47,443 bases of DNA from PVC group bacterium (GTDB lineage Bacteria; Auribacterota; Erginobacteria; Erginobacterales; PUNC01), in contig PUNC01000242.1 of the NCBI GenBank assembly GCA_003551625.1, forward strand, positions 1 to 47,443, written 5' to 3'. Shown here in pieces: positions 1-7,898 of this stretch; within the stretch, counting starts at the first letter, position 1; each line of letters starts with the position of its first letter. The translations under genes were made by a program, and so were the position numbers. Below the pieces are notes generated by a model. The model did no database searches. It had not been told where the DNA came from and was given only the letters and a program-made list of their open reading frames with translations.

Positions 1-38
1 AAAACGCCCCGCCCCCGGTGGAACGGGGACGGGGCGTT
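1..38 (-). terminator. Intrinsic terminator of the outer-membrane protein gene
   Basis: Arms at 3-11 (AACGCCCCG) and 30-38 pair perfectly. Inner C-rich and G-rich stretches extend the stem with a small bulge. Read on the minus strand, the hairpin ends in a short T run at the window edge, 24 bases past the stop codon of the upstream gene. The T run may continue outside the window. Confidence 0.75.
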
Positions 39-61
39 GAACGGCGACCTTCCGGGCGCGG

Positions 62-1417
62 TTAGAAGGTGAGCCGGAGCTCGATCCGTCCTTCCACCGC
101 GTCCTTGGGATCGGGGTTGAGGGCGGTCTCGTAAGCGTCGCCCGGCGTAAACCAGGCTCCGATCAGGCGGGCGCTGAGATCCTCGCTGTAGTTATACTCG
201 AAGATGACGTCCAGTTCCATTCCCAGGTTCTTGTCGATCCCGTTGGTCATGGCCATAACGCCGCCGTTGTCCTGTCTCCAGTCACCCATCCGCATGGCGA
301 TGGCGCGGTCCTGCTGATAGTAGAAGAAGTCCAGGATCAGCAGCGTGGCCGGCGACGGGATGAAGCTCAACTGGACGTTGGCGATCCCGATATTGGAGAG
401 GCGCGGGCTGTAAGCGTAGCCGTAGTAGTTGTAGTTCCACAGAGGATTGAAGCCCTCCCGCTTGTCGCTATCCTCTTTGTCTCCGGAAGCGAAGACATAG
501 GAGAAAGCCAGGGCCGGCTCCCAGGCGGTGTCGAAGATATAGACGGCGCCGACGTCAAAGGCCAGCGCGCGGATCTTCTGGGATTCGCCCCGCACATCCA
601 CGACAAACCCCTCATCGTCCACTACCTGAAACAAGGGTTCGTATCTGCCCAGCTGGTAGCTGACCTCGCCCCAGATGTCGAGCGCCTGGACCGGGGAGGC
701 GTCGCCGCGGACACCCACGGTCACCGGGGCGTCCTTGGCGCGGTTGAACTCCTCGGCGGCGGCGTCGCGGATACCGAAGACATAACCCTCCATCGTCCAG
801 AAGTCGCTGGAATAGTTGAGATTGACTCCGAAGAGGTCGCGGTCGTCGAAAGCTTTCCGGCTTCCGGTGGTCACCCGGTCTTCGGTAGGATCGTAGGCGA
901 AAAAGTTTGTTTCATCCAGGCGGGAATAGATCAGGTCGACGGTCCAGGGATAGAAGTCGAAGACGGTCCGGACCGCGTCGAAGTTATACTCGAACTCCCG
1001 GCTGGAGATCAAAAAGCCGCGCCCGTAGTGAAGATACTGGCGGCCGACCTTGAGCGTAACCGGGCTGTAGAAGATCTCGCTGAGCTGAATGTAGGCCTCG
1101 GCGAGATTCACGTCCCATTCCGCCTCATCCTGGCCCACGGCCCTTCCCCATACTCCCTCGGCCTCGATGGTGGCCACTCCCATCACCATATCGGTAAGGT
1201 CCACCTCGGTGGTCAGGCGGGAGCGCTGCCGGATAAAGAATTCCTGAACGCCGTCTTCACCGAAATCGTCTACTCCCAGGTCCCGGAGGTAACGGCCCAG
1301 GAAGGCCCGGGTCCTCAATTCACCCCCGATGCGGACGTGCTGCACGGCGGCGGGGCTGGAAAAAACAATTCCCAGCAGCAGACCGGCGCTGATCGCCAGA
1401 ACAAAAAACTTTCTCAT
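62..1417 (-). CDS. Outer-membrane beta-barrel protein, alginate-export (AlgE)-like
   Basis: Probably a porin-like outer-membrane barrel. The ATG at 1417 is chosen over one 48 bases upstream because a purine-rich ribosome site (GGAGGGGAAGAG) sits just before it and the product then begins MRKFFVLAIS, a clean signal peptide ending near residue 24. The mature part alternates charged and aromatic residues in short strands (for example VTLKVGRQYLHYGRGF) and ends in phenylalanine (RLTF), the usual C-terminal signal of outer-membrane barrels. The pattern with a conserved GRQ..HYGRGF segment resembles the alginate-export family. The substrate cannot be read from sequence. The gene has its own promoter at 1547-1575 and a terminator at 1-38, so it appears monocistronic. 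Confidence 0.75.
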   Translation of the reverse strand: MRKFFVLAISAGLLLGIVFSSPAAVQHVRIGGELRTRAFLGRYLRDLGVDDFGEDGVQEFFIRQRSRLTTEVDLTDMVMGVATIEAEGVWGRAVGQDEAEWDVNLAEAYIQLSEIFYSPVTLKVGRQYLHYGRGFLISSREFEYNFDAVRTVFDFYPWTVDLIYSRLDETNFFAYDPTEDRVTTGSRKAFDDRDLFGVNLNYSSDFWTMEGYVFGIRDAAAEEFNRAKDAPVTVGVRGDASPVQALDIWGEVSYQLGRYEPLFQVVDDEGFVVDVRGESQKIRALAFDVGAVYIFDTAWEPALAFSYVFASGDKEDSDKREGFNPLWNYNYYGYAYSPRLSNIGIANVQLSFIPSPATLLILDFFYYQQDRAIAMRMGDWRQDNGGVMAMTNGIDKNLGMELDVIFEYNYSEDLSARLIGAWFTPGDAYETALNPDPKDAVEGRIELRLTF

Positions 1418-1546
1418 CTCTTCCCCTCCTTGCTCGGTTTGCCGATTGCGTCGCTTCGAAAACAACCTCTATATACTCATCACCGCTCCGCCGGGAGCAG
1501 GTTTAAACCCGGCCGGGCGATGGCATAAGAAATACACCACGCGGGC

Positions 1547-1575
1547 AGTCTATTAATACCGTCACCGTCTGTCAA
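1547..1575 (-). promoter_or_regulatory. Sigma-70-type promoter for the outer-membrane protein gene
   Basis: On the minus strand TTGACA (1570-1575) is followed after exactly 17 bases by TAGACT (1547-1552). This is close to the housekeeping consensus and matches the spacing of the tRNA promoter at 23884. It implies a leader of about 120 bases before the ATG at 1417. Confidence 0.65.
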
Positions 1576-1577
1576 GT

Positions 1578-2261
1578 TCAATCTACCGGCGGTTCTTCGA
1601 AGCCGATCGGCGGAAGCGGCGGCGGAGCGCCGGGATCAAGCCGTTCCAGCCGCTCCCGGGCCCGACGCGAGTAAAGGCTCCAGGGGTAACGGCGGGCCAG
1701 CTCCTCAAGGATCGTCCGCGCCTGGTCGGGACGATCGAGCTGGAGATGAACCCTCCCCAGTCCATAGGCGGCCTCGGGAGCCGTCGAGGCGTCGGCATAG
1801 CCGGCCGCCCGCCGGAACGCTTCCCCGGCCGCCTCCAGATCTCCCATCGCCTCCAGGGAATAGGCGGTCCCCAAAGCGGCGAACGGAGCGGCGGAATGTT
1901 CCGGGTAGCGGTCGAGAAAGGCCCGGTAGGCGGCCAGCGCCTGTTCGTGCGAGCCGTCCCGGAAAAAATGAGCCGCCGCGGTCATCAGGGCCAGAGGGGC
2001 GGCGGGGGTGGCGGGATAGTTTTCGTAAACCTCGACCAGTTGCCCCAGGGTCCGCGCCCGGGCGAGCAGCCGGGAAGCCTCGGCCCGGTCGCGCGAACGG
2101 CGCACCGTCGCGATCGCCAGAACCGCCGCCACGGCGACCGCCAGGGTGAGGGCGAAAAGGTAGAAACGGCGGTAACGCTGGAGATGGGACGAAACCAGCG
2201 AGACGGTATCCACCAGCCGGTCGTGCTGCAATTCTTTTCGGGTGAACCTTCTTCGGACCAT
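1578..2261 (-). CDS. Membrane-anchored TPR protein
   Basis: A 227-residue protein with a basic N-terminus, one transmembrane helix at about residues 35-53, and tetratricopeptide-like helical pairs over about 60-215 (for example AYRAFLDRYPEHSAAP and LEELARRYPWSLYSRRA). The topology of a short cytoplasmic tail and exported TPRs resembles YfgM/TPR_21-type proteins, which assist the Sec translocon or envelope assembly; that function is not established here. A GGAGAGGAGAG ribosome site lies just before the ATG. It starts 22 bases after the stop of the GT-C-like gene, so the two are probably co-transcribed. Confidence 0.65.
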   Translation of the reverse strand: MVRRRFTRKELQHDRLVDTVSLVSSHLQRYRRFYLFALTLAVAVAAVLAIATVRRSRDRAEASRLLARARTLGQLVEVYENYPATPAAPLALMTAAAHFFRDGSHEQALAAYRAFLDRYPEHSAAPFAALGTAYSLEAMGDLEAAGEAFRRAAGYADASTAPEAAYGLGRVHLQLDRPDQARTILEELARRYPWSLYSRRARERLERLDPGAPPPLPPIGFEEPPVD

Positions 2262-2283
2262 ACTCTCCTCTCCTCGCGACGGC

Positions 2284-4434
2284 TTACTGATCCAGGACCT
2301 CGAAGACCCGGTAGAACTCGGGTCGGGGCGGTTCGGATTGCTCTTCGTGCACCAGCCGGTAATTCTTAACGTTTTGAGGTTCGTAAATCAACCGGAAAAG
2401 CGTCGCGCTCCGTAATTTATCGATCGTGTCGAGGCCGAGATGCTCCGGCCGATGGATGATCTCCGGAGAGAAAACATAGCGGTATTCTCCGGTCTCCGGG
2501 TTAAAGCTGATGACCCGAAAATACTTGCTGGAGACAGTGAGATACCTGATGCCCCGGTTTCGAAGAATGCGGGCCGACCTCTCTTCCGGAATCCAGTAGA
2601 CCAGGGGAAGCTCGAAATCGATCTTTTCCGGGGAAAGCTCGGAGGGGACCCCGGAAACCGCCGTCACAAAGAAACCGTTGCTCCAGGGCACGAAAATCTT
2701 TTCCGGATCTTCCGGGACGATCTCTCCCAGGCGACGGTAAAGATGATACTCGGCCTCCGCGCTCTTGGGGGTATGGTTCATCGACGGGATCACCGCGGCG
2801 AAGACCCAGAAGACCGCGGCCGGCCCCCAGTAAAAACTTCTGCGCGGCCGGAAACGAACCGGCCAGAGGGCGATCGCCGCCGCCGCCGCGGCCAGCGGCG
2901 GAACCACGAGATGAATCCGTTTCCAGATCTCCCCCGCGGGGAATGAAAACAGCCCCCCGGCCGCCGCGACCGCGGCGATGAAAAGCAGGTTGGCCAGCCG
3001 GCCCCGCATCCGCTTCGCCTCCCGGCCCGAGGGGAGCGGCCGCCAGAAGGCGTGGACCAGCCAGACCGCTAGGGGGACGAGAACGCAGAGCTGGACGGTC
3101 CACCAGCTCCCGACCGATTCCAGCAGCGCCCGGTCTCCCCTCCCCCGGGCCTGGAAGGTGATCCAGCCCATCGCTCCCCCGAAAGCCAGCCAGAACAGCG
3201 AAATCAAGACCGCCGCCCAGTGTCCGGTCGGCCTCTTTTCGAAAGACGGCCAGCGCAGGAAGAGAAAGACGAGCAGGGCGGCCACCGGGAAGAAGACCGC
3301 GTACTCGAGCGAATACCGACCGCCCAGGACTCCGATGATCAGGCCCATCCAGGCGGGAAAGACGAAATCGAACCGGTTATCCCAATTGGTGAAGACCACC
3401 GCCCCCATCAGGGCGAAACCGAAGGTGAGCGGGCGGGTGCCCCGGTCGGCGGCCAGAGCGGCGAGAAAACCGAAGGCCAGCAGGCCGATGGTGAAAGGGT
3501 CCCGCTTGCGAACGGCAAGCCAGATTCCGAACGGCAGAAAGAAGATCAGGAAATTGAACCGCAGCCAGTAGTCCCCGAAAGAGGTGGCCAGAAGATCACC
3601 GCTTCCGGCGCGGATCTGGGCCCGCACGTCCACCCCCCGGGTCTTCAGCGCCTGGTCGAAGATCCATTCCATAAAGTCCGGCATTACCCGGTAGTGCAGC
3701 AGGACCGCGCCGGCGGCCACCACGGCGGTGAAGACCGCGAACGGAAGAAGCTTTTTCTTGAAGACCGCCCCCCCCAGGGCGGAGACCCCCTCCCAGAGAA
3801 AGACCACCGCGACCGCCCCCAGCGCCACCAGGATGCTGGGGCCGACATTGATCCCGAGAAAGAGAGCGACCGGGATCAGCGCCGGGAAAAGAACCCTCTC
3901 CCACGACCGCCCGCGCACCGCCATCAGGGCGCCGTAAAGAACCAGGACGAAATACGGCCAGGCGAAGATATCGTGGGTGACGGTGGCGGTGCTGTTGAAC
4001 ATCGGCAGGACCATCGAAGAGTAGAGTATCCCGGCCAGGAGACCGGTCTTTTTTCCGTGAAGCCGGGCGGCGAAGATTCCGAAAAGAGCGGAGTTGAGGG
4101 AGGAGTGCAGCGAGGATGCGAGGTGAACCGAGTAAAGCAGGGCCGGCCCGCTGAACATAACCCCCAGCGCCCGGAGAATCCACCAGCTGGGGTCCCAGTG
4201 GGAGTAAAGGTCGAAGGTCCCCTTGGCCACGCCGTAATAGAACCAGAGCTCGATCCCGCTGACGGTGTGCCAGCCCCACCGGGCGAAGAAGACCAGCGTG
4301 ACCAGCAGCCGGGTGGAGAGGCCGAAGAGAAAGACGAAGAGCGCCAGCTGCCACAACGGCCTCCCTTCGAGTCCATTCCAGAAGCGGGCCGGGGCGCCGC
4401 CGGAAGATCGGGCTTGTTTGTCCTTGCTTTTCAC
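2284..4434 (-). CDS. Polytopic GT-C-type glycosyltransferase-like membrane protein
   Basis: A 716-residue protein with about a dozen transmembrane helices over residues 25-545 and a soluble C-terminal domain of about 170 residues. The first external loop carries a WDPSWW segment after the first helix, and a second acidic site (VTHDIFAWPYF) follows near residue 155. Acidic residues in the first loops and a C-terminal globular domain are typical of GT-C enzymes that use lipid-linked sugars, such as the ArnT/PMT and STT3/PglB families. I see no WWDYG-type motif that would identify an oligosaccharyltransferase, so donor and acceptor are unknown. Upstream is an AT-rich divergent gap (4435-4526). 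The anchored TPR gene follows 22 bases downstream. Confidence 0.55.
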   Translation of the reverse strand: MKSKDKQARSSGGAPARFWNGLEGRPLWQLALFVFLFGLSTRLLVTLVFFARWGWHTVSGIELWFYYGVAKGTFDLYSHWDPSWWILRALGVMFSGPALLYSVHLASSLHSSLNSALFGIFAARLHGKKTGLLAGILYSSMVLPMFNSTATVTHDIFAWPYFVLVLYGALMAVRGRSWERVLFPALIPVALFLGINVGPSILVALGAVAVVFLWEGVSALGGAVFKKKLLPFAVFTAVVAAGAVLLHYRVMPDFMEWIFDQALKTRGVDVRAQIRAGSGDLLATSFGDYWLRFNFLIFFLPFGIWLAVRKRDPFTIGLLAFGFLAALAADRGTRPLTFGFALMGAVVFTNWDNRFDFVFPAWMGLIIGVLGGRYSLEYAVFFPVAALLVFLFLRWPSFEKRPTGHWAAVLISLFWLAFGGAMGWITFQARGRGDRALLESVGSWWTVQLCVLVPLAVWLVHAFWRPLPSGREAKRMRGRLANLLFIAAVAAAGGLFSFPAGEIWKRIHLVVPPLAAAAAAIALWPVRFRPRRSFYWGPAAVFWVFAAVIPSMNHTPKSAEAEYHLYRRLGEIVPEDPEKIFVPWSNGFFVTAVSGVPSELSPEKIDFELPLVYWIPEERSARILRNRGIRYLTVSSKYFRVISFNPETGEYRYVFSPEIIHRPEHLGLDTIDKLRSATLFRLIYEPQNVKNYRLVHEEQSEPPRPEFYRVFEVLDQ

Positions 4435-4526
4435 GATTCCGGGTTTATAATAAAAAATAGGGATTTATATTACTACAATACCAACCCGAAAGTTCATTAC
4501 TTTCCTCAATCTGGGAGGATATCCGG

Positions 4527-5198
4527 ATGAACAAGACCGTCGCCGTCTTCACCGTTATGGCTGTTATCGCCGTTTTGGCCGGGGCGTTCTTTCTGCCCGC
4601 GGAAGCTAACGCGCAGACCCGGAGTATGCGCTGCTGGCGCTGCCAGAGAACCTTTGAAGCCGATACCGCCGTCAGGCGGGGGAACTGCCCGCACTGCGGG
4701 GCCCAGTACGCCCTCCCCCAGCCGACCCCGACTCCCCGGGTCGTCGATCCGGACGCGCCCCCTTCGCCGACCCCGGACGCCGTGCCTTTCGAGGACGCGG
4801 AACGCTATATGGGCCAGACCATCACCATCGAGGGAAGGATCGTCGGGACCTTCCTCTCCCGCCGGAGCGGGCATCTTTATCTCAACTATCACGACGATTT
4901 CCGACGCCACGTCTCGATCAAGATTCCGGCCCCCAACCTGGCCCGGTTCCCCGCCAGCCCGGAAAGATACTATGACGGAAAGACCGTCCGGGCCACCGGC
5001 CGGATCGTGCGGGAAGGGCAGTATCTCCGCCAGGAGGTAACCGACCCCGAAAACCTGGAGGTCATCGAACCGGGGGCGGGGAGCTTCAATTTCCAGGCCC
5101 CGCCGCCGCGCTCGGCGGCCCGGCGACCGACCCGGCGGACGGCCTCCCTTTCGGAAAGCTACGGCGACCGCGATAACGGAAACGGCGATTCGGACTGA
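4527..5198 (+). CDS. Secreted zinc-ribbon plus OB-fold-like protein (copy 1)
   Basis: A 223-residue protein with a signal peptide at 1-29 (hydrophobic core, cleavage after ANA), then a zinc-ribbon motif, CWRC at about 36-39 and CPHC at about 54-57. A Pro/Thr-rich linker follows, then a beta-rich domain at about 87-170 (GQTITIEGRIVGTF, VSIKIPA, VRATGRIVREGQYLRQEV) resembling a nucleic-acid-binding-type OB fold, and a basic disordered tail. A GGGAGG ribosome site precedes the ATG. I do not recognise a named family. Exported zinc ribbons are uncommon, and the signal peptide argues for a periplasmic or surface role. The next gene is a paralogue. Confidence 0.7.
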   Translation: MNKTVAVFTVMAVIAVLAGAFFLPAEANAQTRSMRCWRCQRTFEADTAVRRGNCPHCGAQYALPQPTPTPRVVDPDAPPSPTPDAVPFEDAERYMGQTITIEGRIVGTFLSRRSGHLYLNYHDDFRRHVSIKIPAPNLARFPASPERYYDGKTVRATGRIVREGQYLRQEVTDPENLEVIEPGAGSFNFQAPPPRSAARRPTRRTASLSESYGDRDNGNGDSD

Positions 5199-5295
5199 GC
5201 CGTTCCGGAAAACCTCCCGTTGTGAGGGCGGGAGGCGCTTGAAAAAGCGGCCAACGCCACCCGCCGAACCCGGTCTTTCAAAGGAGGGGTATGGC

Positions 5296-6009
5296 GTGGG
5301 ACTATCCTCCCGGACCATCGGGCTGACAGTTGTCCTCTTTTCCGCGATCCTCACCGCCGGTTCGATCGGCGCTGAGGCGGCGGAAGAGGCGGCGGTTCTC
5401 CGTTGCTGGCGCTGCGAAATCTCCTTCCAAGTCCCGGACGGTACCGGGAGCGGAAACTGTCCGTCCTGCGACGCCCCGTTCGTCTCCGCCCCGCCGCCCG
5501 GAGAACCTCTGGCCGCCGCGGCGACGCGAGGGACTCCGCCGCCGTATGGAGTCGCCAACCTGATCCCCTTCCAGGAAGCGGAGAACCACGTGGACCGAAC
5601 GGTGACCATCGAGGCCAACATCATCGGCACCTTCCTTTCCCCTCAAAGCGGCGATCTCTTTTTGAATTATCACCGTGACTTCCGGCGCTACGTCTCGGTT
5701 ATGATCCCCGCCCAATACTTAAGCCTCTTCCCACCCAACCCGGACTCCTACTACCGCTATACCGCCGTCCGGGCCACCGGCCGGGTTCACCGGACGGGGG
5801 AATACCTGCGCCAGGTGGTGACCAGACCCGCTGATCTTGAAGTCATTGGAGAACTTGATCCGACCCTGGCTCCGATGGATGCCCCGGTCTGGGAACCCCT
5901 GGAGTTGGAACGAGAGCTTTTTGTCGACCGGTTGGATCTGGACGAAACGAGCAGCGTAGAAGAATTCAGAAACAGCCTGGAGATGCAAGAGTTCTTGCGA
6001 AGAGAATAA
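5296..6009 (+). CDS. Secreted zinc-ribbon plus OB-fold-like protein (copy 2)
   Basis: A paralogue of the preceding gene: signal peptide, CWRC/CPSC zinc ribbon, proline-rich linker, then the same OB-like domain (TVTIEANIIGTFLS, LFLNYHRDFRRYVSV, RATGRVHRTGEYLRQVV). The C-terminus differs, ending in an acidic segment of about 60 residues. I place the start at GTG 5296 because an ideal AAGGAGG lies 8 bases before it. The open frame extends to a TTG at 5239, but that has poor spacing and would bury the signal peptide behind a charged extension. The stop codon lies inside a repeated 15-17-base motif (6005-6021). The start choice is moderately sure. Confidence 0.7.
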   Translation: MGLSSRTIGLTVVLFSAILTAGSIGAEAAEEAAVLRCWRCEISFQVPDGTGSGNCPSCDAPFVSAPPPGEPLAAAATRGTPPPYGVANLIPFQEAENHVDRTVTIEANIIGTFLSPQSGDLFLNYHRDFRRYVSVMIPAQYLSLFPPNPDSYYRYTAVRATGRVHRTGEYLRQVVTRPADLEVIGELDPTLAPMDAPVWEPLELERELFVDRLDLDETSSVEEFRNSLEMQEFLRRE

Positions 6010-6021
6010 TCCGGGTTAAAG
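6005..6021. repeat. Dispersed motif AATAATCCGGGTTAAAG, copy 1
   Basis: This 17-base string occurs again exactly at 10504-10520, and its first 15 bases recur at 21926-21940. Here it lies between two converging genes and includes the stop codon of the plus-strand one. The other two copies are half of a palindrome; here the partner arm is missing. Confidence 0.6.
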
Positions 6022-6031
6022 CCATCCCCGG

Positions 6032-7771
6032 TCAGCGGAACCCCCGGCAGCGGGAGAGGAGGCGGCGGGCTTTCTCCGCCCGTTTTCCCTCGGGACTGAC
6101 CTCCAGCAGGCGGTTCAGGTGGCGGGCCGCCTCCGGCAGTCTTCCCGACTGGAAGTTGACCACGCCCAGGGCGTAATGGGCGGCCGGGTAATCGTCCTCG
6201 CCGGCCGCCCGCCCGAAAGCTTCCAGCGCCTCGCCCCGACGACCCAGACGCCATAGCGCCCAGCCCTTCCGGGTCCGGAGCAGCGCCCGGCGCGGGAGGT
6301 CGGCTCCCGCTTCGTCGAGCCTGGAATACCATTCCAGCGCCTCCTTCCACCGGCCGGAGGAGAAGAAGGAATCCGCGAGCAGGCGGGCGGCCTCGCGGTC
6401 GCGGGGTTCGGCGGCGAGGATCTCTTCCAGCCGTTCCCGGCCGGCGGATCCGTCCCCGTCGCCCAGCAGCCGCCGGGCCTCGGCCCGGGCGGCCGACCTC
6501 TCCGCCCGCCGGACGAAGGATTCCGAACGGGAGCGGAGATCGACTGTCGGGATCGTCCCGACTCCGATCCGTTCGACCTCTTCGGACGGATACTGAACCA
6601 TAACCGCCCCCTCCGACCGCTTCAGCGGGAGGCGGCGGCGCGCCCGGGAAAGGGGAAGGCCGATAATCTTTTCGTAATCCGGCGAAGAGGAGCGGGGAAC
6701 CCCCTCCAGTTTCTCCGCCAGCTCGAAAAGCAGCGGAAACTCCTCTTTCAAGCGCCGGACGGCGGGCTCGGCCCGGACCGCCTCCGAAAGGGACCGGCGG
6801 CCGCCGATAACCGGATCGAGTCTCCTCACTTCCTCCTCCCCTATCTTCAACACCGAGGAGACGGCGGCCAGGGCCCGGCCGGGGCCGATTATCTCCAGCC
6901 GGGAGGAGAAGACCGCCTCCCGGTCAGGGTCGAAAGCCCCATCCCCGGAAAACCCTCCTTCCCCCGGATTGACCCGGCAGCTCTCCGCGATCTCTTCCGT
7001 CCGGTCGAGATACTCGCCGGGAAAGCCGAGCCGGCGCATCTCCTCCTCGCTTTTCAGGTAATAGTTGCGGGCGTCGAGGGTGAATTCGGTCGGGTATCCG
7101 AAACGGGTCTTGATCAGAACATCGTGGGCCATCCAGTCCCGGGCGCGGTAGTAGTGGCAGTCGTTGGTCACCACCGGGCGGTATCCCCGGCGCTCGGCCA
7201 GCTCGATCAGCCCCCGGTTGGCCTTCTCCTCGTCGGGGATTCCGTGGCGGCCGAGTTCAAGGTAGAAGTCTTCCCCGAACAGCTCCCGGTAGCGGGCGGC
7301 CTCGGCCTCCGCCGCCGCCGCGCCTTCGACCAGGTATTTCTGGGGCACCGACCCCCAGAAGCAGCCGCTCAACGCCGTCAATCCCCGGTGATACCTCTGG
7401 AGCAGCTTCCAGTCCACCAATCCCCGAACCCGGCGAAAACTGTTCTCCAAATGGGAATCGTTTATCAGCCGGATCAGGTTGGAAAAACCCTCGTTGTTCC
7501 GGGCCAGGAGAATGAGATGGTTGCGGTAGGGGTCGTCGAGCTCGATGCTCCGGGCGGCGTCCGCCACGAAATATACCTCGCAGCCGAAAACGGGGTGAAT
7601 CCCCGCGGACCGGCAGGCCCGGTAAAACGGAAGCCAGAAGGCGAGCTCTCCGTGATCGGTAATCGCCAGGCTGCGCTGGCCCAGCCCGCGGACATAATCC
7701 GCCGCCCGCTCCGGCTCGAGCAAGCTGTCGGAATAGGATCCGAAAAAATGGCAGTGCAGGTGAGCGAACAT
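6032..7771 (-). CDS. PHP-domain protein with degenerate DnaE remnant and C-terminal TPRs
   Basis: Residues 1-215 are a DnaE-type PHP domain: HLHCH at 4-8, ITDH at 37-40, GCEVYF at 63-68, LSGC at 134-137 and NDCHYY at 203-208, so most metal ligands are present. Residues about 280-415 align with the bacterial Pol III alpha region just after the palm (ALAAVSSVLKIGEEEVRRLDP, AEKLEGVPR, MVQYPSEEVERIGVG). The intervening segment with the GPGRGSAAG and PDIDIDF motifs, which supplies the catalytic aspartates, is absent. Residues about 445-575 form TPR-like repeats. The product therefore cannot be a polymerase but could keep a phosphatase or exonuclease-like PHP activity. It is the last gene on this strand after rnhC and is read through without a stop, so it is not an obvious pseudogene. 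Confidence 0.75.
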   Translation of the reverse strand: MFAHLHCHFFGSYSDSLLEPERAADYVRGLGQRSLAITDHGELAFWLPFYRACRSAGIHPVFGCEVYFVADAARSIELDDPYRNHLILLARNNEGFSNLIRLINDSHLENSFRRVRGLVDWKLLQRYHRGLTALSGCFWGSVPQKYLVEGAAAAEAEAARYRELFGEDFYLELGRHGIPDEEKANRGLIELAERRGYRPVVTNDCHYYRARDWMAHDVLIKTRFGYPTEFTLDARNYYLKSEEEMRRLGFPGEYLDRTEEIAESCRVNPGEGGFSGDGAFDPDREAVFSSRLEIIGPGRALAAVSSVLKIGEEEVRRLDPVIGGRRSLSEAVRAEPAVRRLKEEFPLLFELAEKLEGVPRSSSPDYEKIIGLPLSRARRRLPLKRSEGAVMVQYPSEEVERIGVGTIPTVDLRSRSESFVRRAERSAARAEARRLLGDGDGSAGRERLEEILAAEPRDREAARLLADSFFSSGRWKEALEWYSRLDEAGADLPRRALLRTRKGWALWRLGRRGEALEAFGRAAGEDDYPAAHYALGVVNFQSGRLPEAARHLNRLLEVSPEGKRAEKARRLLSRCRGFR

Positions 7772-7870
7772 ATTTTAAAAACGGCTGACGGCAAACGGTT
7801 GTCCCTCAGATCCTGAGATCTTTCGGGATCGTAGGACGCGGCCGGTCTCGGCCAATGTTTAAGAATCGCA

Positions 7871-7898
7871 CTTAAAATCTTCCTTTGAAGATTTTAAG
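7871..7898 (-). terminator. Perfect 12-bp palindrome overlapping the rnhC stop
   Basis: Arms CTTAAAATCTTC (7871-7882) and its complement (7887-7898) flank a 4-base loop. The minus-strand stop codon of rnhC lies in the second arm. The stem is AT-rich and has no long T tract, so it is either a weak terminator or an mRNA 3' stabiliser. The remaining gap to 7772 shows no clear promoter. Confidence 0.45.

Noticed and set aside
3220-4530. Long plus-strand open frame antisense to the GT-C-like gene
   Set aside because: Highly charged, repetitive composition without motifs. It mirrors the codon bias of the real minus-strand gene, which has clear transmembrane helices.
5239-5295. Upstream TTG start for the second zinc-ribbon gene
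   Set aside because: The ribosome site is too close to the TTG and a charged extension would precede the signal peptide. GTG 5296 has an ideal AAGGAGG.
6032-7771. PHP/DnaE-like gene as a simple pseudogene
   Set aside because: The frame is intact for 579 codons, metal ligands are retained and TPRs are added, so it looks functional. An assembly deletion remains possible and is noted as a test.
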